The notes: a model not told the origin generated them from the letters alone. A stretch of DNA of 64,000 bases from Streptomyces olivochromogenes (GCF_001514115.1 NZ_KQ948477.1:1-64000), one strand, 5' to 3'; shown: positions 18,012-26,922, counted from the first letter of the stretch. Translations and numbers: made by a program.

Positions 18012-19357
18012 CAGGGCTTCGGCGTAGTTTGATGTCGTCCGTTTTGATCATGTGAGGCCGAGAAGGGCAAGGGGCCGGGTTTGGTCTCGGGCTGCCCGTC
18101 GGAGGCCGGAGGCGATGTTGCGGGCGCCGGTCAGGCGGAGATCTCCGATCGCGAGGTTTCTGAAGGTGGCCATCGCTCTGGGGGTGTTTCCGGTCCGCAG
18201 CTGGGAGGCGTCCTCGGCGAAGGTGACGTCCCTGACGTGGTGCAGGGCCTCGACAGTCCAGTGCCCTCGGATCAGTCGGGCGAGCTGAGCCCGGCCGGCC
18301 TGCTCTGCGGTGAGGCTGGTGACCGCGTAGACGGTCTTGAGGCTGATCTTCCCGGTCTTGCGGTGGACGCGGCGGCGGACGATCTGGACGGCCTGGCGGG
18401 CGCCGGGAAGAGCAGGTTGTTGACCGTGCACACCTTCAGCCGGCGGATCTCCTGGCGGCCGTGACCGGTCGCACGGGTCCTGTCCTGCAGTGGGATCTGT
18501 GTCCAGGGAAGGGACTTGAGCTGCCGACGGAGCTTCTTCGTGTTGCGCTTGGCGATCACGATGTAGTGGGCCTGCCGGTCGAGCAGGTAGACGGCGTGGT
18601 CATGCTGGGTGTGCATCGCGTCGCTGGTGACGACTGTGCCGGCCAGATCCTCGAGGGTGTCGAGCAGAGGCCGGAAGCGGGTGATCTCGTTGGTCTTCTC
18701 ACCGACGTCCATCTGGGCCAGGACCAGTGCGTTCACGTGGTCGCAGGCGGCCAGGAGGTGGATCTTCCGTCCCTTCGCGCGGGCCGCACCCCGCAGCGAC
18801 TTCCCGTCGACCGCGAGCCCTCGAAGCCCTTGTCCCCTGGTCTGCCGGTCCGCGAGCCAGGCTCCGACCGCCCGGTCCAGGGCGTCCGCGTCGATTCTGG
18901 CGAGCAGTCGCCGGATCGTGGATTCCGCGGGCCAGGACCGTTTCGGGACCAGCAGGTCGACGGCCGTGCCGAGCCGTTCGAGCAGGGCCGGCGGTGCGTC
19001 GGCCACCCATTCACTCACCGCGAGCCGGGATCGCGCTCCGGCGAGGACCGCGCAGGCCGTCAGTGCCAGGAGCGTCACGAGAGGGTGCCGTACTCCCCGC
19101 GGATCCCGCGGGTCCGGGACCTGCGCGAGGTGTTCCAGCAGATCCGGAAGATCGCTCCCCGACACTTCCGGATGCGGTCTGAGCTGTTCAAAGGCAGGGG
19201 AGATCAGAGATGATGCGTCGGCAGGCACGGGCAGTCCAAGGTCACAGAGCGTAGAGAACTCCGTGATCGCGAACGTCCGTGCCTGCTGTGTACCGAACCC
19301 CACCCAACATGACGATACGTCAGCAACCGCACGTCAGCCGACTACGCCGAAGTCCTG
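18012..19357 (-). mobile_element. ISAs1-family insertion sequence (left copy)
   Basis: The 1346-bp element is bounded by 17-bp inverted repeats that differ at one position (18012-18028 and 19341-19357). It carries one transposase gene on the minus strand, which is frameshifted. The inner end at 19357 has no direct repeat partner next to 18011, consistent with it being one arm of a larger unit. Confidence 0.88.
18048..19303 (-). pseudogene. ISAs1-family transposase, frameshifted near the C-terminus
   Basis: The gene opens with MGFGTQQARTFAITEFSTLC and continues through PDPRDPRGVRHPLVTLLALT, RSWPAESTIRRLLARIDADA, LAVDGKSLRGAARAKGRKIH and TVVTSDAMHTQHDHAVYLLD, all typical of the DDE ISAs1 family. 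After LKVCTVNNLLFPAPAR the frame runs into nonsense. The true C-terminus (GKISLKTVYAVTSLTAEQAG, then RGHWTVEALHHVRDVTFAED and LALLGLT) is in another frame ending at 18048. One indel around 18420 therefore inactivates an otherwise complete gene of ~380 codons. Confidence 0.9.
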
Positions 19358-19788
19358 ACCGAAGAGGGCGCGGTAGTACGCGACTTCCGGTTCGCGCTCC
19401 ATCCAGATGTTGCCGGTGGGGGTCTCCGTTGTTGCGTTGTCGGACCATCCGGCCTGTTTCCGCTGCGCTCTTCGAGATGCACGACGAATGGATCGCCTTA
19501 CCTCGCCGCCACCTCCCCGAAGGCGATATGGGTGATATCTACCGTAAACTCTCTTTTGGTTCCTTCGCGCTGCCCAACGCACCGAAATGCAACCGCCAGT
19601 TGATCCCCAACACCATGACGAGGGACACTACCTGGCGGATGCGTGTTCCCGGCCGAGTGGCACTCGCTTCGGTATCTTCCCGTGCAGGTCATCGGAGGCC
19701 ATTTACCCAGAGATTACTGGGCAGTTGACCTCAGGGTTTCGTGGTAGCGTCCTTGTTCGGAGGGACAGTGCAATCTGAAAGGGAAATC
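19358..19788. other. Non-coding or degraded DNA inside the composite unit
   Basis: No clear gene is present. A minus-strand frame at about 19360-19480 reads NATTETPTGNIWMEREPEVA but has no recognised family. The right part should hold the promoter of the passenger gene; base composition drops near 19700-19780. Confidence 0.4.
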
Positions 19789-20397
19789 GTGAACACGGAG
19801 AAGATCGCCGCTCGCCGCCTCTCGTTGGAAGAGGTGACGAAGCTCGGCGTGAAGGACAGGCTCTTCGTTTCCGCCGACACGGCAGAACTCAAGCTTCCCG
19901 ACTGCTATGTCCCTGCTTTTCTGACCAAGTCCGGCGAGGATTTCGAGGGCGGCTCGATCACGGCGAGAACCGTATTCCAGGAAGAGGTCTCCTGCCTTCC
20001 CGACGACGAGAATGAAGCCGGAATCTACTTGGCCGACGAGAACGGCTCGGTGACCATCGAGGTCCTCCAGTCCGCCGGTGTCGTGCTGGACCTGGCACTT
20101 TTCGTCCCTGGTGGGGACAAGGGGGCCCTCACGGCCCTTTACGCTGCGGCCCGGCAGGCGTTCGGCGCCGACATCGTGCAGATCTGGCGCCAGGGCCTCA
20201 AGGAGGTTCCCGACGTGAAGGTCGACATCTTCGAGGAGCAGATTCCCCGGGGGCGCAAGGGGAGCGACAGCCCCAAGCGTGACCGTCGCGCGATCGATAC
20301 CTACCCCACCCGTGCGGACTTCATCGAGTTCTCCGCAGGGTGGAAGCCGGTCGTTGAGATTCACAGGCCGATTGTTGACAACACCCCGACCATCTGA
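19789..20397 (+). CDS. Unknown passenger protein of the composite unit
   Basis: I do not recognise this 202-residue protein. It begins at GTG 19789 (AAAGGGAAATC upstream) with MNTEKIAARRLSLEEV. It is acidic in its first half, with a hydrophobic core segment VLDLALFVPGGDKGALTALY, and ends with FIEFSAGWKPVVEIHRPIVD. No signal peptide, membrane helix or catalytic motif is visible. Codon use is less extreme in GC than the conserved genes around it, which fits import on the mobile unit. It is the only complete gene between the two ISAs1-family arms and may be a selected cargo or a bystander. Confidence 0.7.
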   Translation: MNTEKIAARRLSLEEVTKLGVKDRLFVSADTAELKLPDCYVPAFLTKSGEDFEGGSITARTVFQEEVSCLPDDENEAGIYLADENGSVTIEVLQSAGVVLDLALFVPGGDKGALTALYAAARQAFGADIVQIWRQGLKEVPDVKVDIFEEQIPRGRKGSDSPKRDRRAIDTYPTRADFIEFSAGWKPVVEIHRPIVDNTPTI

Positions 20398-20589
20398 GGC
20401 GGCGATACCTCTCGGTCTCGGCCTGAGGGAACGCCGAGAACGCATGCGCCGGACCCGGTCGACCCCTGAGCGGCCCAGGGAGCCGTCGGAAAATAACTCA
20501 CGAACGCCGAAGCGCCGTTCCACTCGATGACCTCGCGAGACAGCCCGCCTGACCAAGATCAAAGCCTGAAGTTATTCTGCGACAGCCCT

Positions 20590-21087
20590 CAGGGCTTCGG
20601 CGTAGTCGAGTGACGTCCACTTCATGCTCAGGCGAGGCCGAGGAGCGTGAGGGGTCGGCGGGCGTCACGCGCATTGCGGCGACGGCCGGAGGCGATGTTC
20701 TTCGCGCCGTTCAGTCGCAGGGCGCCGACCGCGAGGTTGCGCCAGGTCGCCATAGCGCGGGGTGCGCTGTCGGTCCGCCATCGCGCACGCGGTCAGGTCG
20801 AGGACGACGGCCAGCGCGTGCCGCACTCCTCGCAGCCGGATCATCTGCTATCAGCCCGAACGCCCAGCCCAGCCGCTCATCCCATGCACGAGCGTCGTCC
20901 ACATCTGCACCTGTCTCTTCAGCCACGCAGGAGTCATCCCCCGGCACCGTCGGCTGGCTCCGCCCGACGGTGCGCGGAGACGCAGGCCACCGAGGCGCAA
21001 TGGACATGAGACAGGAACCGTCCGCTCGCGCTCCCTTCACCGCAAGTGGTCACGAAACGGACGCCCGCCGACTACGCCGAAGCCCTG
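20590..21087 (-). mobile_element. Internally deleted ISAs1-family element (right arm)
   Basis: The ~498-bp element has perfect 17-bp inverted ends (20590-20606 and 21071-21087). On the minus strand, a stretch like the transposase N-terminal region (RGVRHALAVVLDLTACA) is joined directly to the C-terminal region (APRYGDLAQPRG in one frame; the adjacent frame gives RAMATWRNLAVGALRLNG-like codons and ends LTLLGLA). About two thirds of the gene is deleted. It can only move if a related transposase acts on its ends. Confidence 0.78.
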
Positions 21088-21096
21088 GTGGCGGCC
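21088..21096. repeat. Right 9-bp target-site duplication of the composite unit
   Basis: GTGGCGGCC is identical to 18002-18010 and immediately follows the outer inverted repeat of the right ISAs1-family arm. Confidence 0.85.
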
Positions 21097-21953
21097 CCTG
21101 TCGTGCGTGTAGCCCTTGTACTTGCGCCGGTACGTCTCGTTCTCCCACGCCCCCACGGTCAAGCACGCAACCTGGCTCGACAGGAAGAAAGCCCGCCGGA
21201 GGGGGCGACTGTACTGGGTCGGGCGCAGACGGTTTCCGGTGTTCGATCCGGAGTCACGGGAGACGAGGGCCATCCCCGACAGCGAGCCGCCCAGCGGCCG
21301 GGAACCTGGAGGTGTCGCCGATCGCCGCGAGGAGTTCACCGAAGCCGGGCATGGAAAGGACGATGGGCGCCTGGGGGGTGTGGGAGAGAAGTTCCTTGAC
21401 CTTCTTCTCCAGCTCCTTCAGCCGGTTGTTCATCTCCGTAATCTTTTGAGCAAGTTCGGCCACCAGCTCGGCCGCCAGGTCTTCTTCGCTGGCCGCTGAC
21501 TCTTGGGCCTTAGCAGCTGTTACGGCCTTCTCTGCGATGGCTCCTGCCTTCCTCACCCCACGCTTGGCGAGCCAGGCAGTCAGCCTGCTCTCGCCCATGC
21601 GCCGGATGGCCGCCGGCGTCTGGTATCCGGACAGGAGGACGAGCGGCCCCTGAGACTGGGCGAAATCGAAGGACCGCTCCAGCTCCGGAAAAATGCTGGT
21701 GAGCAGGGCCCTCATGCGATTGATGGTCCTGGTGCGTTCAGTTGAGAGGCCATTGCGGTGGACCAGGATCAGCGTGAGTTCCTTCGTGACCCTGGGGGGC
21801 GCTGGCACAGGGACTGTCTGCCGCCGGAGACAGCGGGCGAACTCGGCAATGATGTAGGAGTCCTTCAAGTCGGTCTTGCCCTGGCCACTGAAGCTCTTCT
21901 TGAAGGCCGCGAACTTCGCGCCGGTGACGTACCGCGGGTTCTGATCGTGGCTA
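21088..21953 (-). pseudogene. IS110-family transposase, middle part (second piece)
   Basis: The minus strand encodes the middle of a DEDD transposase: PRYVTGAKFAAFKKSFSGQG, KTDLKDSYIIAEFARCLRRQ, a coiled segment (KITEMNNRLKELEKKVKELL), APIVLSMPGFGELLAAIGDT and then, after a frameshift near 21300, RDSGSNTGNRLRPTQYSRPL and RRAFFLSSQVACLTVGA. It ends at GYTHDRGRH where the composite unit is inserted. At 21953 it meets the IS630-family element. The extra frameshift shows decay beyond the two insertions. Confidence 0.88.
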
Positions 21954-22023
21954 CTGAACCTAATTGGGTGATGTCGGAGCCGTTCGCCTGACGGTGGGAG
22001 GGCCGTTCCGATAGCCCTGGAAT

Positions 22024-22563
22024 GTGAGATACGCGCAGGGCGGCGGGCTGACCGACGCCGGGAGGGCCGCCCGGGAGCGGGTTCGGCTGCAGGCCGTGGA
22101 ACGCTTCGAGGGCGGCCAGAAGAATCGGGAGATCGCTGCCGCGCTGCGGGTCAGCGAGCGGTCCGTGGAGCGGTGGCGTCGCCAGTGGCGCGAGCGTGGG
22201 AAGGCCGGCGTCCTGACGAAGGGATCCCCAGGCCGACCGAGGCTCAGTGATACGCAGATCGCCCGGTTGGAAGGGGAGTTGGAGCGCGGACCGCTGATCC
22301 ACGGCTGGGTGGACCAGCGGTGGACCCTGGCTCGGATCAAGACACTGATCGGTCGCCTGTTCCACGTCTCGTACACGGTCGAGGGCACATGGCTGCTGCT
22401 CAAGCGGCATGGCTGGTCGTGGCAGCAGCCTGTCCGGAGGGCCATCGAGCGTGACGACACCTCGGTCGAAGTCTGGAAGAAGGAGACATGGCCGCGGGTA
22501 AGAGCATCGCGGCGGAGCGGGGGGCCTGGATCGTCTTTGAGGATGAGGCCGGGCAGTCGCTGA
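22024..22563 (+). CDS. IS630-family transposase, N-terminal frame (orfA)
   Basis: This GTG-started frame encodes the helix-turn-helix part. It includes RERVRLQAVERFEGGQKNRE, then AAALRVSERSVERWRRQW, a second HTH around TLARIKTLIGRLFHVSYTVE, and the linker WLLLKRHGWSWQQPVRRA. Family similarity stops near EVWKKETWP, after which the frame is arginine-rich nonsense. The catalytic frame resumes in the -1 phase at about 22490-22510, so the complete enzyme needs a -1 frameshift, as is common in IS630. I see no classic A-rich slippery run, so the shift could also be a mutation. Confidence 0.82.
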   Translation: MRYAQGGGLTDAGRAARERVRLQAVERFEGGQKNREIAAALRVSERSVERWRRQWRERGKAGVLTKGSPGRPRLSDTQIARLEGELERGPLIHGWVDQRWTLARIKTLIGRLFHVSYTVEGTWLLLKRHGWSWQQPVRRAIERDDTSVEVWKKETWPRVRASRRSGGPGSSLRMRPGSR

Positions 22564-23108
22564 CTCCGCCGCGTGCCAGGACCTGGGGCCGCCGGGGCTG
22601 CTCGCCGGTCGTGCGGGTGCGCGGCCGCGGTTCCGGGCGAGTGTCGATGGTGGGCATGACCTGCTACAAGCCTGGTGAGCGGTCCCGGCTGTTCTATGCG
22701 GTCCGGGAGTACACCGGGCGCAAGGACCAGCCGAAGGGCTTCGGCTGGCGCGACTTCCGTCATCTGATCGTCCGGGCCCGCATCCAGCTGGGCGGCCCGA
22801 TCGTGCTGATCTGGGACAACGTCCGACTGCATCTGACGAAGCCGCTGCGCGAGTTCATCGACGCAAACGCCGAGTGGCTCACCGTCGTTCAGCTGCCCAC
22901 CTACGCGCCCGACCTCAACCCAACCGAGGGCGTGTGGTCCCTGGTCAAGCGCGACATCGGCAACCTCGCCGCCGCCAGCCTCAGCCAAGTCACCCGCGCG
23001 GTCAAGCATCGACTCAAGAAGCTCCAGTACCGGCCAGACGTGATCGACGGCTGTCTCGCCGGTACCGGCTTGGCCCCGGGGCACGTGACTTTCCAAGCCT
23101 GGGCCTGA
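22488..23108 (+). CDS. IS630-family transposase, catalytic frame (orfB)
   Basis: This frame carries the DDE nuclease domain: first aspartate in GAWIVFEDEAGQSL, second in IVLIWDNVRLHLTKPL, and the glutamate in YAPDLNPTEGVWSLVKRD. It ends in the usual helical tail before GHVTFQAWA. All three metal ligands are present. It overlaps orfA by 76 bp in the -1 phase. If frameshifting works, the element may still be active. Confidence 0.85.
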   Translation: MAAGKSIAAERGAWIVFEDEAGQSLTPPRARTWGRRGCSPVVRVRGRGSGRVSMVGMTCYKPGERSRLFYAVREYTGRKDQPKGFGWRDFRHLIVRARIQLGGPIVLIWDNVRLHLTKPLREFIDANAEWLTVVQLPTYAPDLNPTEGVWSLVKRDIGNLAAASLSQVTRAVKHRLKKLQYRPDVIDGCLAGTGLAPGHVTFQAWA

Positions 23109-23174
23109 CTGTGTTGCTCGTCCGGCGATAGGAGACGATGCAGCCCACGCCAGCGCACGAAAGCGAGTAACTCA

Positions 23175-23645
23175 ATGACGGAGCCCGCTCCGATGGATCT
23201 GATCCACCTCGCCGATCCGGATGGAACCCGCTGTATCGTGCGCGTCACAGGACGGTCCCAACCAGGCGTGCTGACCGGCCACGACATTCTGCACGCAGAC
23301 GTGCTCGTCTCCGCAAGTTTCCTCGACGCCCGGCTTGACCTTTACCTCTTCCAGCATGACCTGGACTCCTGGGAACAGGAGCTGTCCAACCTGGGACCAG
23401 GCCAGACGGTCAGCATCGGCGGAGACCGCGGCCTGAGCCTCGACATCCACGTGCACGAAGACGGCTGGCTGTCGGTCCAGGTCAGCGACCCGGACCGCCT
23501 TACAACAGCCCTGCGAACCCGACCCCAGGAGGACTGGATCGCCGAGCACCGCGGGCGCCTGGAACAGGTCCGACTGACCTGGCCCCGCGAAGTCATCGAG
23601 ACGGCACCAGGAGCTTACGAGTGGAGCCCCAATCGCAAGCGGTGA
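23175..23645 (+). CDS. DUF5959-family protein carried inside the IS630-family element
   Basis: The 156-residue protein reads MDLIHLADPDGTRCIVRVTG near its start, then LTGHDILHADVLVSASFLDA, LGPGQTVSIGGDRGLSLDIH, HEDGWLSVQVSDPDRLTTAL, and ends TAPGAYEWSPNRKR. I recognise this as the DUF5959 family, common and function-unknown in Streptomyces. It has no membrane segment. Its codon use resembles native genes. It lies 66 bp after the transposase and 17 bp before the right inverted repeat, so it moves with the element. A regulatory or host-benefit role is conceivable but not shown. Confidence 0.82.
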   Translation: MTEPAPMDLIHLADPDGTRCIVRVTGRSQPGVLTGHDILHADVLVSASFLDARLDLYLFQHDLDSWEQELSNLGPGQTVSIGGDRGLSLDIHVHEDGWLSVQVSDPDRLTTALRTRPQEDWIAEHRGRLEQVRLTWPREVIETAPGAYEWSPNRKR

Positions 23646-23686
23646 CCGCCTGATCCCAGCAACCGACATCACGCTTTCAAGTTCAG

Positions 23687-23915
23687 TAGCCAGGACTTCC
23701 AAGAGCAGAGATGCCGGGCCGTCAATGAGATCGAGAGCCCAGGTCACGTGGTCCGACATGCCCACGGCCTCACCGAATGCGGCCAGGATGTCGGACTCGG
23801 AGTTGATCACCTTGCGGTTCCACAGCGGGTCGCCGTCGCTGTCGACCACCGTGATCCAGTGGTGTCCTTTGCCTACGTCGATCCCGGCCCATACCTGCGG
23901 TGGCCGCTGCGTCAT
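23687..23915 (-). pseudogene. IS110-family transposase, N-terminal part (first piece)
   Basis: The minus strand starts with MTQRPPQVWAGIDVGKGHHW, where the Asp after GI is the first catalytic residue of DEDD transposases. It continues VVDSDGDPLWNRKVINSESD, TWALDLIDGPASLLLEVLA, and then meets the IS630-family right end. The continuation is at 21953. The three pieces together account for a nearly full IS110 transposase. Confidence 0.88.
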
Positions 23916-23962
23916 CTCGTCTCTCCAGGTCGATCACGGACGGGAAGCGCCAGGCCACCCCT

Positions 23963-24582
23963 TCAGGCCGGGGCTGGGTCGAGCACCAGAGACTCCAGGA
24001 TCGCGGCAGTAGCGACAGGGTCCGAGGTGTGGTGAACCGTTCGGATGCCCAAAGTTTCGGCCGGCGGCAGGTTCTCTGCATGGTCGTCCACGAATGCGCA
24101 CCCCGAGCCGATCAGCCCCAAGGCATCGAGAGCTCGCTCGTAGATGGCTGGGGACGGCCTCCGCACGCCCTCCAGCTCCGAGAGGATCACCGCGGCGAAG
24201 AAGTCGGTCCACGTGCCGGGTTGTAGGGCTCGATCCCGAAGCTGTTGCTGAGCATGGCGACCTTGATTCCCGCTGCCCGGGCGCGCTTCGCCACGGCGAC
24301 GATCTGCGGCTCGGGGTGAAGGTTGGCGAGCGCGCGCTGCATCAAGTTGGTGGGGTCGATGCCGAGGATGCCGCCGATGACACGGTTCCAGTCCTCCTGC
24401 GTCGCCTTCCCCACCTCCAGCCCTGCGTAGATCGCGACGCCTTCGGGGTTCTCGTTGAGGGCAGCGAAGTATTCTCCGGGCTTCAGGCCCTCTTACCTTT
24501 CGAACGCCTGCCCGTTCAGCCTCATGCGGGTAGTGAGTACGCCGCCGAAGTCGAGAATCAGGCCACGGCGTCTGGTTGGCAA
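23963..24582 (-). pseudogene. HAD-superfamily hydrolase, inactivated
   Basis: A TTG start behind GGAGG opens a HAD phosphatase: LILDFGGVLTTRMRLNG (motif I), TQEDWNRVIGGILGIDPTNL, IKVAMLSNSFG (motif II), and in another frame VRRPSPAIYERALDALGL with CAFVDDHAENL (motif IV). A stop codon near 24494 after GQAFER and a frameshift near 24215 break it. It probably formed an operon with the phosphotransferase upstream, 58 bp away on the same strand. Confidence 0.82.
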
Positions 24583-24640
24583 GGCAGCCTCCCTGTATAC
24601 GTTCAAGCGTGAGCATCTGGTAATTGGCCCGGTCCGTGGG

Positions 24641-25522
24641 CTACATGATCCCCTTCCAGCGCCATGGTGGCGCCCCGGACCGGTCGCGCAAGCAGTCAAT
24701 GCGGTACTGCGCCTCACGCCGCCACTCCGGACGGGAGGCAGCGTGCTGCGCGGCGTAGGTCGCCATCCGCAACTCACGTGCTCCAGATAGGAGTCCATAC
24801 CCTTCCCACTCGGTGACGTCAGTGCCGTAGGTCTCGCAGAACTCGGCGTACTCCTGGGCAGACACCGCGCCGGTCGTGGTGAGCTTCACCGCGGTCGACA
24901 CGAGATCCCACTCCGGCGGGCCGAACGAAGCGCGCTCGAAGTCCATCAACAACGGGCCAGCCGCCGTGCGCGCCACATTGCCGACCCACGCATCCCCGTG
25001 GACTACGCACTCTGGCAGGCCCTTCGGTCTCGTAGCCCACTGGTTCTTGAGGTCTTTGAGCCGGCCGTGCAGCCACTGCCGGTCATCGTCGGAGATTGTG
25101 CTTGCTGCTTCGATGCGCTCGACCACCCGGACGAAGGGGTCCAGCTCGCCGAGCGGCAGGTCCGGCTTCGGCAGGGCGTGCAGTTGCTTGAGGAGCGTGA
25201 CGACGTCGGCGACGGTCCCGATTTCGTGAGGTGGCAGTTCTTGCCAGAATGTCGCCGGGTGTCCGTTGGCAGTTACCGGCTGCCGCAGGTCAAGGGCGCG
25301 TACGGCGGGCACGCCCTGGGTCGCCAGCCAGCGGGCGACCTGAACCTCACGCGTTGCAGCGGCAGATTGGCCGGGCTGAGTGATGCGCACCACAATCCCC
25401 CCAGGCAGACGCCATATGGCGTTCTCGGCAAGCCGTATCGGTTCGGCGTCCGTCGCGTCGAGGCCGGCGGCGAGGCACGCCGCCTGTAGTACTGCTGGGA
25501 TGGGCGTTGGTGAAGTGGTCAC
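24641..25522 (-). CDS. APH-family phosphotransferase
   Basis: This 293-residue protein is a member of the aminoglycoside phosphotransferase/choline kinase superfamily. The catalytic loop CVVHGDAWVGNV contains the HGDxxxxN Asp and Asn, and the Mg-binding segment reads LLMDFERASFGPPEWDL. N-terminal ENAIWRLPGGIVVRITQP resembles the nucleotide-binding strands. It transfers ATP phosphate to a small hydroxylated substrate, possibly a drug, sugar or choline; the substrate is not predictable. Its start ATG overlaps the stop of the upstream regulator gene (ATGA), so the two are translationally coupled. Confidence 0.88.
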   Translation of the reverse strand: MTTSPTPIPAVLQAACLAAGLDATDAEPIRLAENAIWRLPGGIVVRITQPGQSAAATREVQVARWLATQGVPAVRALDLRQPVTANGHPATFWQELPPHEIGTVADVVTLLKQLHALPKPDLPLGELDPFVRVVERIEAASTISDDDRQWLHGRLKDLKNQWATRPKGLPECVVHGDAWVGNVARTAAGPLLMDFERASFGPPEWDLVSTAVKLTTTGAVSAQEYAEFCETYGTDVTEWEGYGLLSGARELRMATYAAQHAASRPEWRREAQYRIDCLRDRSGAPPWRWKGIM

Positions 25523-26922
25523 GCCCGCACCGTAGCCGCGATGCGCTCACGCAGGTCACTGGCCTCGGAGAGCTTCCGGTACCGGCCAGCGAACCGGGCG
25601 AGTTCCCGCAGGTCGTCGGCGGCCCGGCACGAGGTCAGCTTGCCGGCATCGTCCAGCGCTCGATGACCCAGCACGACCGCGTGCCGCGGATCGTCGCCCT
25701 TGGCCATGACCAGGGAAGCGAGCTTCGTCTCAGAGATGGCACGTGAGCGGGCGAAGGCGCTGCCGTGGCCTCTCACTGCGATCTCGAAGCGGCGGCCCGC
25801 TTGCCCCGGGTCCTCGTCCGCGTGGACCGCGAGATCGAACAGCGCGTGTGCGGTGTCGCCGTGGTGCTGGGCATAGTCGTAGTACGCCATCCACGGTGGA
25901 TCCTGTGCCGGGTCGGACTGTTCGAAGGCGGCGTCGGCTTCTCCGACCGCGCGCAGAGTGTTGCCCACGTCGCGCATCTTGGCGAAGGCGCGGGCACGTG
26001 CGGTGTGCAGCATGGCGCGCTCGGTCGCAGTGAGGCGGTCGGAGCGCACCAGGCCCTTCTCCGCGTGGGTGAGGCCGGTGTCCGGGTCTCCGACCCAGAT
26101 CTCCTGCCGGGCCATGAACGAGTACGTCTTGGCGCGCAGGTGCCACTCCCCGGCTTCTTCCGCGCACTCGGCGGCTAGCCGAAAGCTGACCCGGGCGTCG
26201 TCGTGGGCGTATGCGTCGAACTGAGAGGCGCCGACAACGATCCCTAACCGGGCTACAGATGCTAGGAGTTCAGGCCGGAGCGGCTCGGGGCAATGGACCG
26301 ACAGCAGGGAGGCTCCCCACATGATGGCGCCGCGGGCGAGTTCTCGTACCGCGCCGCCGCCTCCGTGCTCGTTGTCCTGGCGGTGGATGACATCTGCAAG
26401 CGACTTCAGCTGCCCGATCTCGCGCGGGCGGATCTGTGTCGGGGTCTCCCGAGGGGCTGCTGGGGCGACGAGGTGGACGAGGTCTATGGGGGCGATGGCG
26501 GCAAGGCCACTCGTGGCGAGGAAGGCGCGACGGTCCACAGAGGCAGGGCTCCCGCTTGGAGGTGTTGTACTACCTCTGCCCAGGATGCGGCCTTCATGGA
26601 CCTGAACAGACGCCTCCGCCCTACCGCGGGGTGCACTTTCCGTTTCGGGGCGGGGTTTTTCCGTTTGACCAAACACCATTCCCCACGCCCTGGTGAAGAC
26701 GCCGCCGGTCTGCAAGACCTCGTCCAGGCGCTCGGCCAAGTCCTTCGAGCAGGTAGCAGTCCCCTTCTCGATCTTCTCAATGAGTGAGCCGCTGACCTGC
26801 ACTCTCGCGGCCAAGTCGGCATGCGTGAGAGGGCCGCGCTTCTTGCGCCAGGTCCGCAGTTCATAGCCAAACCAGTCGCGCGGAGACGCATCCGGAGTCA
26901 ACTGCTTCTCGGGTCTTGGCAT
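25519..26922 (-). CDS. XRE-family regulator with TPR-like C-terminal domain
   Basis: Residues ~15-75 form a Cro/C1 helix-turn-helix (LTHADLAARVQVSGSLIEKI). A hydrophobic Tat-like or signal-like stretch follows at SVDRRAFLATSGLAAIAPID. Residues ~170-460 are helical repeats of TPR type (ARVSFRLAAECAEEAGEWHL; GLTHAEKGLVRSDRLTATER). At 467 residues it fits the large Streptomyces family of XRE/TPR regulators whose ligands are unknown. It is divergent from the HATPase gene, with ~160 bp between starts for both promoters, and heads an operon with the phosphotransferase. Confidence 0.88.
   Translation of the reverse strand: MPRPEKQLTPDASPRDWFGYELRTWRKKRGPLTHADLAARVQVSGSLIEKIEKGTATCSKDLAERLDEVLQTGGVFTRAWGMVFGQTEKPRPETESAPRGRAEASVQVHEGRILGRGSTTPPSGSPASVDRRAFLATSGLAAIAPIDLVHLVAPAAPRETPTQIRPREIGQLKSLADVIHRQDNEHGGGGAVRELARGAIMWGASLLSVHCPEPLRPELLASVARLGIVVGASQFDAYAHDDARVSFRLAAECAEEAGEWHLRAKTYSFMARQEIWVGDPDTGLTHAEKGLVRSDRLTATERAMLHTARARAFAKMRDVGNTLRAVGEADAAFEQSDPAQDPPWMAYYDYAQHHGDTAHALFDLAVHADEDPGQAGRRFEIAVRGHGSAFARSRAISETKLASLVMAKGDDPRHAVVLGHRALDDAGKLTSCRAADDLRELARFAGRYRKLSEASDLRERIAATVRA

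Larger units (their letters stand above)
18011..21087. mobile_element. Composite-transposon-like unit bounded by two ISAs1-family elements
   Basis: The unit starts with terminal repeat CAGGGCTTCGGCGTAGT (18012-18028) and ends with its exact complement (21071-21087). Its outer edges are flanked by a 9-bp direct repeat. It contains a nearly full ISAs1 copy on the left, a ~500-bp internally deleted copy on the right in the same orientation, and one open gene between them (19789-20397). Excising it and one copy of the repeat restores the IS110 reading frame. The simplest inference is that both elements moved together as one transposon. Confidence 0.8.
21954..23686 (+). mobile_element. IS630-family element with a passenger gene
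   Basis: The element is 1733 bp, bounded by imperfect 24-bp inverted repeats (21954-21977 and 23663-23686; both begin CTGAAC and share GTGATGTCGG). It is flanked by TA on both sides (21952-21953 and 23687-23688), the hallmark target duplication of IS630/Tc1-type elements. Inside are the two-frame transposase and a complete DUF5959 gene. Removing the element with one TA gives continuous IS110 codons (LEVLASHDQNPRYV). Confidence 0.87.
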
